Positions 8,679 through 18,385 of a stretch of DNA of 45,103 bases are shown in pieces. The translations under genes were made by a program, and so were the position numbers. Below the pieces are notes generated by a model. It did no database searches. It was given only the letters and a program-made list of their open reading frames with translations, and was not told the origin of the DNA. Each line of letters begins with the position of its first letter. Positions within the stretch are counted from its first letter, which is position 1. Source of the stretch: Magnetococcales bacterium (lineage in GTDB: Bacteria; Pseudomonadota; Magnetococcia; Magnetococcales; JADFYX01); the NCBI GenBank assembly GCA_015232405.1, contig JADFZS010000032.1:1-45103 (forward strand). The letters run 5' to 3'.

Positions 8679-10705
8679 ACTTTGTTAGCATGCTGTTTTT
8701 TCGTACTTTGCTCTCTACACCATTTTATCCAAAGTTCTCTATAGATAGACTCCACCTTTTTTACATATAGCTCGGAATTTCCTAAAACTGATCTATCAAA
8801 GCGGTCTGGTAACTGCTGGCGTAGTGTTTTTAAATATCGGACATCATGTGCAAATTTTTTGGCTTTTTTAGCATACTCTTTCTTGTCTTTTGTCCGCCAT
8901 TCATCCAGCCCAAGAATATTTAACAGTGATGAACTTGCAGGACAGCGAATTTTATTTTCACAGGTTAATACTGGAACCCCCATACGTAGAGATTCTAAAG
9001 ATGTCATGCCGCTATTGTGGGGAAAAGGGTCTAACATGATATCTATTTTACCATGAGCTTGAAGATGTTCTTGGTGGGGTGTTGCCCCCAACAGGCTAAG
9101 ACGGTTTTGTGAAACTCCAAGAGCTGCAAAAATAGCCATGACCTCCGCAACTTTGATACTGGATGAAAGTTGATTTGTTTTCATCAACAGCTTTGCATCA
9201 GGAACAGTATGTAAAATCTCCGCCCATAAAGAGTACACCTCATCATTATATTTTTCTAAACGGTTGAATGCCCCAAATGTGATATAACCGTTTTTTAAGA
9301 TGGGAGGATCATTAACAACAGGAAAGTTACTTGTTGATTGTAGATGAATTACACAAGGTGTGTTGATGATCTCCTCTGAATATTTGCTGCGATCTGCCGC
9401 TGGAATAAAAAATTGGTCGGCAAACAGATAATCCATCGCTGACATGCCAGTTCCCAAGGGATAACCCCAGGCTGTTATCTGTATGGGAGCCGGTTTTCTG
9501 GCAAATGTTAAAAGGCGGTTTCCCGGTGTGTGCCCTGATAGGTCAACCAATATATCAATAGCATCATTTTTAATTTGCTCTGTAAGTGTATCATCATCCA
9601 TATGACATGTTGAAACCCAGTGAGTTGCAATGTTTTTAAACTGTTCTGTCTTATCATCTGTTTCACTGTTACCAGCATAGCAAAATATCTGAAAATTTGT
9701 TTTATCGTGGAGCATCAGCATGGGGCCGAATATATTTGCTGCTGAATGGTTTTTAAAGTCTGCTCCAACATAACCAATACGCAGCTGTCTATGGGGGGCG
9801 ATACAGTTTGCAAAAGTAAAACAATCCTGCTTAAAGATGTCGGCGTGCTGCTTCGCCCATTTTTTTCGTTCGATCTGAAAAAGATCACTTTTTAAATCAG
9901 CAAACAGGTCCAAACATAAAATTAAATTGCTGTGATAATCAACCCTGTCGGGCCTTAAAGCCATGGCCTTGCGATAGCACTCCACCGCCTTTTCAAAGCT
10001 GTTTTGTTGTTTATAAACAATTCCCAAATTGCTATAAGCTTCCGAAAAGTTGGGGTTAAGGGAAATAGCCTTGTTAAAGCTGGTAATTGCTTCATCCACT
10101 CTACTTTGCTTACCTAAGGCGTTGCCAAGGTTTGAATAGGCCTCTATACAGTCTGGTTTGAGTGAAATTGCCTTGTGGTAGTTAGTAATGGCCTCGTCAA
10201 GCTTGCCAATTTCACATAGAGAGTTGCCAAGATTAACGTATGCTTCTGCATAATCTGGTTTGATAACAACTGCTTTGTTGTAGTTTAAAATTGCCTCATC
10301 AAACAGATTTAAAGTGTGGAGACAAAGCCCAAGATTGTTAATAGCCAAAACAAACCCTGGTTCAATGGAAATAGCATGTTTAAAACACTCAATCCCATCA
10401 TGGATTCTCCCGATTTGGTAAAGGGAGCAGCCCAAATTATAATGTATCTGTGCAACGTTGCTATTGATATTTAAGGCGTGTTGAAATTGCTCTATAGCCA
10501 GCTCATGACGGTTGATGTTTTGGGCAATTCCACCGAGTAAATTATAAGCATCATAATGGTTTGGTGCTGCTTTTATAATGGCTGTGCAAATTTGGTCGGC
10601 CTCTGTGTAGCGTTGGGCATAAAAATTTTCCAAAGCAAGGGCAAATGCCTCTTCAATGGTGAGTTGTTTTTGTCCCTCAGTCTGCTGTCGGTTTTGCTCA
10701 CTCAT
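8675..10705 (-). CDS. TPR protein with C-terminal GT41 (OGT/SPINDLY-like) glycosyltransferase domain
   Basis: 676 aa. Residues about 15-275 are about seven TPR units (for example YAEAYVNLGNSLCEIGKLDEA). Residues about 305-660 are an OGT-type GT-B domain: RIGYVGADFKNHSAANIF with the conserved histidine, DLSGHTPGNRL, KPAPIQITAWGYPLGTG, FNRLEKYNDEVYSLW with the lysine equivalent to the UDP-contacting lysine of OGT, and LDPFPHNSGMTSLESLRMGV. GT41 enzymes transfer sugars to Ser/Thr of proteins selected by the TPR arm; the sugar and targets here are unknown. The N-terminal cap matches those of the genes at 10814, 13729 and 21942. The GT end is closest to that of the gene at 16130; both lack the ETFASR-type tail motif seen at 13729. 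It is the last gene of the minus-strand block. No clear ribosome-binding site. Confidence 0.88.
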   Translation of the reverse strand: MSEQNRQQTEGQKQLTIEEAFALALENFYAQRYTEADQICTAIIKAAPNHYDAYNLLGGIAQNINRHELAIEQFQHALNINSNVAQIHYNLGCSLYQIGRIHDGIECFKHAISIEPGFVLAINNLGLCLHTLNLFDEAILNYNKAVVIKPDYAEAYVNLGNSLCEIGKLDEAITNYHKAISLKPDCIEAYSNLGNALGKQSRVDEAITSFNKAISLNPNFSEAYSNLGIVYKQQNSFEKAVECYRKAMALRPDRVDYHSNLILCLDLFADLKSDLFQIERKKWAKQHADIFKQDCFTFANCIAPHRQLRIGYVGADFKNHSAANIFGPMLMLHDKTNFQIFCYAGNSETDDKTEQFKNIATHWVSTCHMDDDTLTEQIKNDAIDILVDLSGHTPGNRLLTFARKPAPIQITAWGYPLGTGMSAMDYLFADQFFIPAADRSKYSEEIINTPCVIHLQSTSNFPVVNDPPILKNGYITFGAFNRLEKYNDEVYSLWAEILHTVPDAKLLMKTNQLSSSIKVAEVMAIFAALGVSQNRLSLLGATPHQEHLQAHGKIDIMLDPFPHNSGMTSLESLRMGVPVLTCENKIRCPASSSLLNILGLDEWRTKDKKEYAKKAKKFAHDVRYLKTLRQQLPDRFDRSVLGNSELYVKKVESIYRELWIKWCREQSTKKQHANKV

Positions 10706-10813
10706 TTTTTTACGTATAAGAGGGGTAGTTGATAGCGTACCATTATGTCACACAATGCTCTTTTATCAAACTAGCTGGATGAAAATAAGAGTTTAAATAT
10801 AGATAGAGCCACC

Positions 10814-13684
10814 TCAATGTCCCGGTCTGTAAGGTTGTTGGATATCTTCATATGCTGCTAAAAAATCGTTGTGGGCTATGAGTTTTAACTCACTGGCGGA
10901 TGGGTTTTTTATGAAATTTTGATAGCGTTTGTAATTTTCAATTATATATGGTGACCGGGATAGATCGTTGGCTTTTTTTAGATACTCACCTGTTTTGGTA
11001 AAATTCCCATTAAAAGCTGCAATACATGCTAGATAGTTGAAAATAACTTCAGGTAGTGGGTAGCCTTTTTTAATGGCTTTTGCAATATGGGTAGTTGCTT
11101 TTTCCGGCTGCTTTGCCCGAATGCAAGCTCCGGCTAAATCTACATGGGCGCTGTGAAGACCATCCAGCCTTGATAATATCTTCTCAGACTGCGCAACTGT
11201 ATAATATTGGGTTGTTAATTTATTGTGATAACAGTTTAGCCAAAGGTTGGTTATATTTCTATCCTTGACTGTCATGTTGTCATTAAAGCCGTATAAATTT
11301 ACATCATACTCTTTATCAAAAAATATCTCCGAACTGATATTGTTCTCTTTTTGAAAAATATCAAACTCTTCGGTTCCTGGGGTTAAGGTGAGGTGTGAAA
11401 TAAAAAACTGGCTGGGTCTGGCATCGTGAATTAACTGAACACTGTTTTGAAATGTCCCAAGGTTTTCACCTCTGTTACCAACAATTAGATAAAACCGTAC
11501 TTGCAGGCCATATTTACGGGCCATTTTTGTTACCTCTATCACCCGTTTTGGTATCAGTTTCTTTTTGATTGTTTTTAATATCTCTTCAGAGCCGGACTCC
11601 ACCCCTACACTAATCTGTTGACACCCTGCCATCCGCATGGCACGCAAAACCTCTTCATCCAGAGAGTTGACACGTGTGTCGCAACTCCAGATAAAATTGA
11701 TACCTCTTTTTACAATCTGTTGGCAAATTTGTATGGTTCTTTTGCGTATTGCGGTAAAAGTATCATCTTTTATAGCCAGTGATTTTATCTGGTTTTTATT
11801 AACAATATTATCCAGCTGTTGTAATACATGTTCGGCTGAGTTCATTTTCAGCTTGCTGCCCCACTGAATTTCACTGCCACAAAAGGTGCAGCGAAATGGA
11901 CAGCCACGGCTTGTTATCAAAAGATGCAGTGAGAAATAATCATGGGGAGAGGCCAGTTTATCAAGGTCATCAATACGGTTGCGAAAGGTGGCGATTTGTA
12001 CCCGGTTTTGTTCATCACGCCATGCTGTACCAGCTATACCTTCTATGGGTTTGTTAGACTCCATATTCTCAACTATATTGAGAAAAGTATCCTCACCTTC
12101 ACCAATTACCACAGTGTCAACAGCTTTGAAATGTTGCAATGTCTCTTTGGGCAAGGCAGTTGCGTGGGTTCCTCCAGCCACAATATGGGCGTTGGGCTTT
12201 AGTTTGCGAATTAATGTGGTTATGGCTGCCACACCACGCAGGTTATGGGTCATGCAGGTCAAACCCACCAGATCAAAATCAATGGAACCTATTAATTGTT
12301 CCACATTTTGCCATGTAAAGTCTGAAATATTACTGATTAAAACTTTTCGTTTTGATGCCAATAGTTGGGCTGCGATGGATAACAGTCCATATGTTGTGGA
12401 GGTGGCATCAAGGGAGATATCTTCCGCTCTTCTTGTTGGATCTCCCCCCTGACTTGTGGGAAAAGGCTCTTGACCTGGTGAGGGAATTTTCCAGTTTGGT
12501 GGCTGTAAAAGTAAAATCCTGAGTTTATCTGATCCTAAGCCAGCCCTGTTATCCTTGGCAAACTCTTTTAACATGGACTCATAACAGTATGGTGATTTGG
12601 GAAGGCTCTTATGCATTGGGGCTATTTGGTATTTAGTTAAAAGCTCTTCTGCTTGATTTTCCTTGTAGGATTTATCTGATTTATGGTCCTTGGGTATTGT
12701 TACCTCACTATCTATTCCATACTGCTTTAGCAGAGACTCACCCAGATTTCTCAGGTCTGTGGGAAATTCCCGGTTTGTTAGCACAGCTTTTCGCAGCCAG
12801 ACAAAGGCCTCATCCGGTTTTCCTGAATCTTGTAGAGCTACCCCTAAATTGCTGTAGGCCTCTATGTTATCTGGATTTATGGAGATGACTTTTTTGTAGC
12901 AGTTAACAGCAACGTTAAGATTGCCACATAGCTGCATGACAAAGCCAAGGTTGTAGATAGCTTGTAGATGGTTGGCATCAATGGCAATAGCTTGTTGATA
13001 ACTTATTGATGCCTCATCCAATCTGCCTTGGTTTTGCAAAGCCACACCGAGGTTACAGTGAGCATCTGCATAGTTTGGTTTGATAGCAACAGCTTTTTTT
13101 AAACTATCGATAGCCTGTTCTATATTTCCACAATGTTGCAACACAACTCCAAGGTTTGAAAGAGCCTGGGCAAAATTTGGTTTAATTACTATGGCTTTTT
13201 GGTAGTTGAAAATAGCCTCATCAAACTTACCAGTATTAAAAAAGGTCAACCCTTTTTGCAAAAGTTCATCGGCATCTGATTGTTGGGTTGCTATATCCAA
13301 AAAAATATTTAAACAGGTGGTAATTTCACTGTTGTCAGGCTCCAAACCATGGGCAGTTTTTAGGGATTGCACAGCTTTGTTGATATCCCCTAACTGCTGC
13401 TGGGAAATGCCGATATTGTGATGTAATAAAGCTCTGTTATTATCTAGTTCTAGGGCTGTTTTAAACTGCTTGACTGCTAAATCATGACGGTTGATTTTTT
13501 GGGCGATAACCCCAAGCAGGTTTATACTATCTATATGGTTGGGTACAGCTTGGATAATAGCTGTGCATAGTTTGTCGGCCTCTGTGTAGCGTTGCCCATA
13601 AAAATGATCCACAGCTCTACTGTAAGCAACGTCAACTGTTAGTGCTGGCTTATCATTATCTTGGGGTATCTCTTGCCTATTCAT
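10814..13684 (-). CDS. TPR - B12-binding/radical SAM - TPR fusion protein
   Basis: 956 aa. Residues about 15-310 form about eight TPR units. A linker leads to a Rossmann-like B12-binding domain (about 388-545: RILLLQPPNWKIPSPG, VGLTCMTHNLRG, HIVAGGTHATALP). The radical SAM core follows (about 585-790), with TSRGCPFRCTFCG; the iron-sulfur cysteines are 595, 599 and 602. The last 100 residues return to TPR-like helices. Such enzymes use SAM and a 4Fe-4S cluster, often with cobalamin, for methylations or other radical reactions. The fusion to a TPR arm like those of neighbouring glycosyltransferases suggests a protein or peptide substrate, which is inference. No cobalamin-ligating DxHxxG motif is evident. 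It is 44 bases downstream of the next TPR gene on the same strand. Confidence 0.87.
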   Translation of the reverse strand: MNRQEIPQDNDKPALTVDVAYSRAVDHFYGQRYTEADKLCTAIIQAVPNHIDSINLLGVIAQKINRHDLAVKQFKTALELDNNRALLHHNIGISQQQLGDINKAVQSLKTAHGLEPDNSEITTCLNIFLDIATQQSDADELLQKGLTFFNTGKFDEAIFNYQKAIVIKPNFAQALSNLGVVLQHCGNIEQAIDSLKKAVAIKPNYADAHCNLGVALQNQGRLDEASISYQQAIAIDANHLQAIYNLGFVMQLCGNLNVAVNCYKKVISINPDNIEAYSNLGVALQDSGKPDEAFVWLRKAVLTNREFPTDLRNLGESLLKQYGIDSEVTIPKDHKSDKSYKENQAEELLTKYQIAPMHKSLPKSPYCYESMLKEFAKDNRAGLGSDKLRILLLQPPNWKIPSPGQEPFPTSQGGDPTRRAEDISLDATSTTYGLLSIAAQLLASKRKVLISNISDFTWQNVEQLIGSIDFDLVGLTCMTHNLRGVAAITTLIRKLKPNAHIVAGGTHATALPKETLQHFKAVDTVVIGEGEDTFLNIVENMESNKPIEGIAGTAWRDEQNRVQIATFRNRIDDLDKLASPHDYFSLHLLITSRGCPFRCTFCGSEIQWGSKLKMNSAEHVLQQLDNIVNKNQIKSLAIKDDTFTAIRKRTIQICQQIVKRGINFIWSCDTRVNSLDEEVLRAMRMAGCQQISVGVESGSEEILKTIKKKLIPKRVIEVTKMARKYGLQVRFYLIVGNRGENLGTFQNSVQLIHDARPSQFFISHLTLTPGTEEFDIFQKENNISSEIFFDKEYDVNLYGFNDNMTVKDRNITNLWLNCYHNKLTTQYYTVAQSEKILSRLDGLHSAHVDLAGACIRAKQPEKATTHIAKAIKKGYPLPEVIFNYLACIAAFNGNFTKTGEYLKKANDLSRSPYIIENYKRYQNFIKNPSASELKLIAHNDFLAAYEDIQQPYRPGH

Positions 13685-13728
13685 AACCTACACATAGCCT
13701 GTACAGCCATTGTAAAATAAAAAAACAT

Positions 13729-16014
13729 TCAAACCACCACTTTTTCATTGCACCATTTAACCCACACTTCTCGTAACGCTCTGGTAACATTGTTGGAGAA
13801 CTGTTTGTGGTTGCAAAGGGGGGAGTTTGCTACCCTTTCTCGCAGCCCAGCCCTGATGGAGTTTAATTTATCCGGGTTTGAAATAAGATCTACTGCCAGC
13901 TCAACATACTCATTGAGACTGTTGGTAATTAACTTTTCTAGTCCAAGGCTACTAAAAAAGCTTGTGCTATGTCGACTTGCAAATGTCTCCCCACGGGTGG
14001 TGACAACGGGAACTCCCATCCATAGTGCCTCCAAGGTTGTCAACCCACCAGAGTAGGGCTGGGTGTCCAGGGCAAGGGTAATAGAGTTGTATCTGGAGAG
14101 TATCTGCTCATGGGGTTTGCTACCCTCAATAAATATTCTGTCGCTGTTTATCCCAGCACTGCTAAAATGGTCAGTTATTCTCTTTATATTAGAAGGGCTA
14201 TCCATACCTCTGTAAATAAGCAATAGGTCTGTATTGGGACATTGGAGCATTATTTTTGACCAAACCTGCAAAATCTCTTCATTTATCTTGGCTGTGTTAC
14301 CAAAATTACCCAACAAAATACGGTCTGAATGTTTTTTAGCAATATCAGGAGCATATGTTGGTGGGGTATAACAGAGCCAGGAGTCAGGTAACCTTATAAT
14401 GTTCTCAGTATAATAGCTCTCTTCATTTTTTGTTATGGAGTGGCTATCGCCTATTAACCAATCGATAGTTGGTAGCCCGGTTGTGCTAACATAGCCAGCC
14501 CAGCTAATCTGGACTGGAGCTGGTTTTGCTACAAAAACTGGTAGTCTGTTGTGGGCGGTATGACCGGATAAATCTACTAGAATATCTATCCCATCATCAT
14601 AAATCCGCTTGGCAACTTGAATGTCATCCATATTTAGAATAGAAACCCAGCCCTTTATATAACTCTGTAACAGCAATGAAATGTTGTCTGGTTTGTTGTT
14701 GGCATAGCAGGTGATCTCTAGCTCATTTTTTGGGTGGTGTTTGAAAAAGCCCAACATAAAATAGCCAACAGGGTGTTGGAGTAGATCACCTGAAACAAAA
14801 CCTATCTTTAGTTTGCGATTTTTGGATGTATCATTGTTGTGGTTAAAAATTTGTGTGCTTAAATTTGCCAATAGAGTGTCTGCCCACTCTTTATGGATTT
14901 TTAATAGATTTTGCTTTGTCTGTCCTGTGAGATACTGGGACGATAACAATAAATTGCTCTGGGCATCGATAAAAGCCGGGTTAAGTTCAAACGCTTTTTT
15001 ATAACTGGCAATTGCCTTATCAACCAACCCCAGAGCTTGAAAACCGTTGCCAAGATTACAGTATGCCTGGGCAAAGTCGGGTTTGATGTTGATCGCTTTT
15101 TGGCAATATTTTACTGCTAAGTCATTATCTCCAAGCATTATCAACGTATTACCAAGGTTGGAATAGGCCAGGGCATAGTCTGGGTTTATAGCAAAGGCTT
15201 TTTCATAATAGCCAACAGCCTCGACAAACCTCCCCTGATTGTGAAAAATAATGCCAAGGTTGGAGTAAGCACCAGCATAGTTGGGGTTTATGGCAATTGC
15301 TTTTTTATAACAATCAACAGCTTCATCCAACTTACCTTGCTCTTTTTTTGCTGTTCCAAGATTGTAATAGGCTTCGGAATAATCGGGCTTGATTGCGATT
15401 GCCATCTGATAGCTATCAACCGCTAAATCCATCTCTCCTTTGGCTTGCAAAGCAGCACCCAGACAAGATAGAGCTGATACATTGTCGGGTTGTATTTCAA
15501 GGCTTTTTTTATAATGTTCTATAGCTCTATCTAACTCACCAGATTGGTAAAATGCCACCCCTTGTTGCAGCAGTTCAGCCACTTTTTGTTGAGGATTTTG
15601 CAGTTTAGCTGTTAGGTTTAAACTGTTGTTTATATCTGCCAACAGGCTACTAACTTGGTTATTGGCTGGTTCCAACTCGTGGGCTATTAGTAAAAGATCT
15701 TTAGCCTTAAGCAACTGCCCAAGTTTTTTAAGAGATACCGATAAGTTGTAGAACAAATAAGCCTTGCTTTTATCGATGTTTATAGCCTGTTGAAAAAGCT
15801 TGACGGCCAACTTGTGACTGTTGATTTTTTGTGCGATTAAGCCCAATAAATTGATTGCACCAATATGGTCAGGCTCTTTTTGAATTATATCAATGCAAAG
15901 TTTATCGGTTTCTGAGTAGCGTCCTGCATTGAAATTTTCTTCAGCCAGCAAAAACGCCTCATCTATAGAGAGTTGTGATTGACCAGTTGGTTTTGTAGTT
16001 TGTTGTCCAACCAT
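13729..16014 (-). CDS. TPR protein with GT41 domain, classical SPINDLY-like
   Basis: 761 aa. About nine TPR units occupy residues 15-370, interrupted by an irregular stretch around 120-150. The C-terminal GT41 domain shows KIGFVSGDLLQHPVGYFM, DLSGHTAHNRLPVF, KPAPVQISWAGYVSTTGLPT, FGNTAKINEEILQVW with the conserved lysine, and DTQPYSGGLTTLEALWMGVP followed by ETFASRHSTSFFSSLG. This ending is more like canonical OGT/SPINDLY than the two other GT41 proteins in the block, which suggests independent ancestry or a different sugar donor. The enzyme is expected to be cytosolic and to glycosylate proteins. The N-terminal cap is of the same type as those of 8675, 10814 and 21942. Confidence 0.88.
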   Translation of the reverse strand: MVGQQTTKPTGQSQLSIDEAFLLAEENFNAGRYSETDKLCIDIIQKEPDHIGAINLLGLIAQKINSHKLAVKLFQQAINIDKSKAYLFYNLSVSLKKLGQLLKAKDLLLIAHELEPANNQVSSLLADINNSLNLTAKLQNPQQKVAELLQQGVAFYQSGELDRAIEHYKKSLEIQPDNVSALSCLGAALQAKGEMDLAVDSYQMAIAIKPDYSEAYYNLGTAKKEQGKLDEAVDCYKKAIAINPNYAGAYSNLGIIFHNQGRFVEAVGYYEKAFAINPDYALAYSNLGNTLIMLGDNDLAVKYCQKAINIKPDFAQAYCNLGNGFQALGLVDKAIASYKKAFELNPAFIDAQSNLLLSSQYLTGQTKQNLLKIHKEWADTLLANLSTQIFNHNNDTSKNRKLKIGFVSGDLLQHPVGYFMLGFFKHHPKNELEITCYANNKPDNISLLLQSYIKGWVSILNMDDIQVAKRIYDDGIDILVDLSGHTAHNRLPVFVAKPAPVQISWAGYVSTTGLPTIDWLIGDSHSITKNEESYYTENIIRLPDSWLCYTPPTYAPDIAKKHSDRILLGNFGNTAKINEEILQVWSKIMLQCPNTDLLLIYRGMDSPSNIKRITDHFSSAGINSDRIFIEGSKPHEQILSRYNSITLALDTQPYSGGLTTLEALWMGVPVVTTRGETFASRHSTSFFSSLGLEKLITNSLNEYVELAVDLISNPDKLNSIRAGLRERVANSPLCNHKQFSNNVTRALREVWVKWCNEKVVV

Positions 16015-16129
16015 AATCTGCCCATTAACTATTTATAACTATTTTGTACTGCGTTGATACAGTTATTAAATTATTAATTAATAGAATAATTCTTGCCAAC
16101 TTTTATCTAAATTTTTTTCAAAAAGCTAG

Positions 16130-18253
16130 TTAGCTACCTCTACTTTCGCACCATACCTTCCAGATTTTACGATAGTTGGCCTCAATTTCTTTGGTATATA
16201 GTGGGGAGTTACTAAGAATACAACTGTCCATTTTATTGCGTAAATCATGACGCAGCTCTTTTAAAGCATCGATATCTTGAGAAAATTTAACACCCTTTTC
16301 AAGAAAATCATCTTCATATTTAGCTCGCCAATCATCAAGTCCCACTGTGTGCAGTATAGATGCACAGGTTCGTAACCTTGTTTTATGTTCACAAGTCAAC
16401 AAAGGAACCCCCATCCTTAGGGATTCTAACGCTGTCATACCACTTGTTTGGGGAAAGGGATCAAGCATTATATCAATATATCTGTGGGCTTTTAGATGTT
16501 CAATGGGGGCAGATTCCCCCATAAATATCAGGCGATCAGAAGCAATGCCCATATCTTGTAACATTGTTAGCATCTCCTGGGCCGATTCTGGATCATCAAG
16601 CTTTCTGCTTTTTATTAGAAGTTTAGAGGTTGGAACCAGTCTTAATAACTCACTCCACAACGAATAGACCGCCGGGTTGTTTTTTTCCAGACGATTAAAT
16701 GCACCGAAGGTTATGTAGCCATTTTTACAGGCAGGGGGGTCTTCAACATCAGGAAAAGGAACCTCAAAATTGTAATGGGCCAAACATGATAGATCAATTA
16801 TCTTTTCGGTATATAAAGGTCTGTCCCACGTAGGGATACCAACAGCATCGGAAAAAATATAGTCAATGGCTTTAATTCCTGTACCAAAAGGATAACCCCA
16901 GGCTGAAACCTGAACCGGTGCCGGTTTGTAAGCATAGGCCAATAACCTGCTTCCCTCCATATGCCCAGCAAGATCAACCACAATATCGATACCATCTTTT
17001 TTTATCTGCTTGGCCAACTCCTCATCATTTAGCTTTGAAGTTTGCACCCATTTTGTTGACCTCTCTTTTAATTGTTTAGTCAGTTTGTCCTCTTTATCAT
17101 TGCCAGCATAACAGTATACCTCAAACTGAGTTAAATCCTGGTTCAAGATAACCGGGCCAAACATGTTGCCTGCTGAGTGATATCTAAAATATGACCCTAC
17201 ATATCCTATACGCAATTTTCTGTCAGGATCGGGATCATTTAGAAAAGGTCCCCAAGAGTTTTGTAAAGGTTCGGCAAACTGTTTGTTCCATTTCTGCCGC
17301 TCTTCCATAAATAGATTTTGTTTAATATCAGAAAAAATATCAATGCAGTAGATCATGGTGGTGTGGGCATTTAAAATATCAGGGTTGATACTTAACGCTT
17401 TTTGAAAGCAACTAATTGCCTCTTCATGGTTATCCTGAGCCTTTAGTATAAAGCCAAGGTTTGAATACGCCTTGGCATAATCGGGGCTGATCGCAATGGC
17501 TTTTCTGCAGCTTACAGCGGCATTTTTATAATCTTTATTTTCAAGCTGGGCATTGCCAAGGTTTGATAAAGCTGCAACAAAATTAGGATTAATGGCGAGG
17601 GCTTTGTTATAACAGGTGATGGCTTGATCCAATTTATTTTGTTCTTGAAACACAATACCAAGGTTGGAATAAGCCTCTGCATAATTGGGATTAATAGCGA
17701 TAGCTTTTTGAAAACTGGCAACAGCTTCATCTAATATTTTTAGCTCTTTTAAGGCATTTCCAAGGTTGGAGTAGGCATCAGCATAGTTAGGATCTATAGC
17801 CAAAGCCTTTTTACAGCTTTTAACGGCCTCATGAAAATCACCTTTTTTTCGTAAAGCATCACCAAGGTTGGAGTAGGCTTGGGCAAAGTTTGGTTGAATT
17901 ATGGTAGCTTTTTTAAAACATTCAACAGCTTCATCAAATCTGTTTAGCTCTTGCAATGCTACACCAAGGTTGGAGTAGCCTTGGGCAAAGTCAGGCTTGA
18001 TTTCAATTGCTTTTTGATAACAGAAAATAGCCTCATCTCGTCTGCCAATAGTCTGTAATGCAACCCCCATATTAGTGAGTGTAGCTATATCCTTGGGGTT
18101 TAACTCCAGGTTTTTATTATACCAATGTATAGCCTCACTAAGTTGGCCTGCTCTATGAAATGTGATGGCCTGTTGTAGTGGATTTTGTCTGTTGGCAAAG
18201 TTGCTGTTATCTACAGGATTGTCATTACCACCGTTATTTGCTGCATTCATCAT
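16130..18253 (-). CDS. TPR protein with C-terminal GT41 (OGT-like) domain
   Basis: 707 aa. Residues about 20-300 contain about eight regular 34-residue TPRs with very similar consensus (YAEAYSNLGIVFQEQNKLDQ and near copies). The GT41 end has RIGYVGSYFRYHSAGNMFGP with the conserved histidine, DLAGHMEGSRLLAYAYKPAP, SAWGYPFGTGIKAIDYIF, FNRLEKNNPAVYSLW with the conserved lysine, and DPFPQTSGMTALESLRMGVP. It is clearly paralogous in this domain to the protein at 8675. Its N-terminal cap is different, with an LQQAITFHRAGQLSEAI start like those at 19184 and 24091. AAGGG precedes the ATG. Substrate unknown. Confidence 0.88.
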   Translation of the reverse strand: MMNAANNGGNDNPVDNSNFANRQNPLQQAITFHRAGQLSEAIHWYNKNLELNPKDIATLTNMGVALQTIGRRDEAIFCYQKAIEIKPDFAQGYSNLGVALQELNRFDEAVECFKKATIIQPNFAQAYSNLGDALRKKGDFHEAVKSCKKALAIDPNYADAYSNLGNALKELKILDEAVASFQKAIAINPNYAEAYSNLGIVFQEQNKLDQAITCYNKALAINPNFVAALSNLGNAQLENKDYKNAAVSCRKAIAISPDYAKAYSNLGFILKAQDNHEEAISCFQKALSINPDILNAHTTMIYCIDIFSDIKQNLFMEERQKWNKQFAEPLQNSWGPFLNDPDPDRKLRIGYVGSYFRYHSAGNMFGPVILNQDLTQFEVYCYAGNDKEDKLTKQLKERSTKWVQTSKLNDEELAKQIKKDGIDIVVDLAGHMEGSRLLAYAYKPAPVQVSAWGYPFGTGIKAIDYIFSDAVGIPTWDRPLYTEKIIDLSCLAHYNFEVPFPDVEDPPACKNGYITFGAFNRLEKNNPAVYSLWSELLRLVPTSKLLIKSRKLDDPESAQEMLTMLQDMGIASDRLIFMGESAPIEHLKAHRYIDIMLDPFPQTSGMTALESLRMGVPLLTCEHKTRLRTCASILHTVGLDDWRAKYEDDFLEKGVKFSQDIDALKELRHDLRNKMDSCILSNSPLYTKEIEANYRKIWKVWCESRGS

Positions 18254-18385
18254 TTACCCTTTTTTTTTAAAAAAAGCAGTTTTATTGATATCCAACAGTA
18301 TCGCACAATAAATAGCCCATAGTAAAAAATCCTGTTAAGCCTAGCTAACGATTATAAAAATAATGACACCATTTCTAGATAAAAA

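Noticed and set aside
11979..12452. 157-codon plus-strand frame inside the radical SAM gene
   Set aside because: Lies opposite the B12-binding region of a well-supported gene and has no domain or ribosome-binding site.
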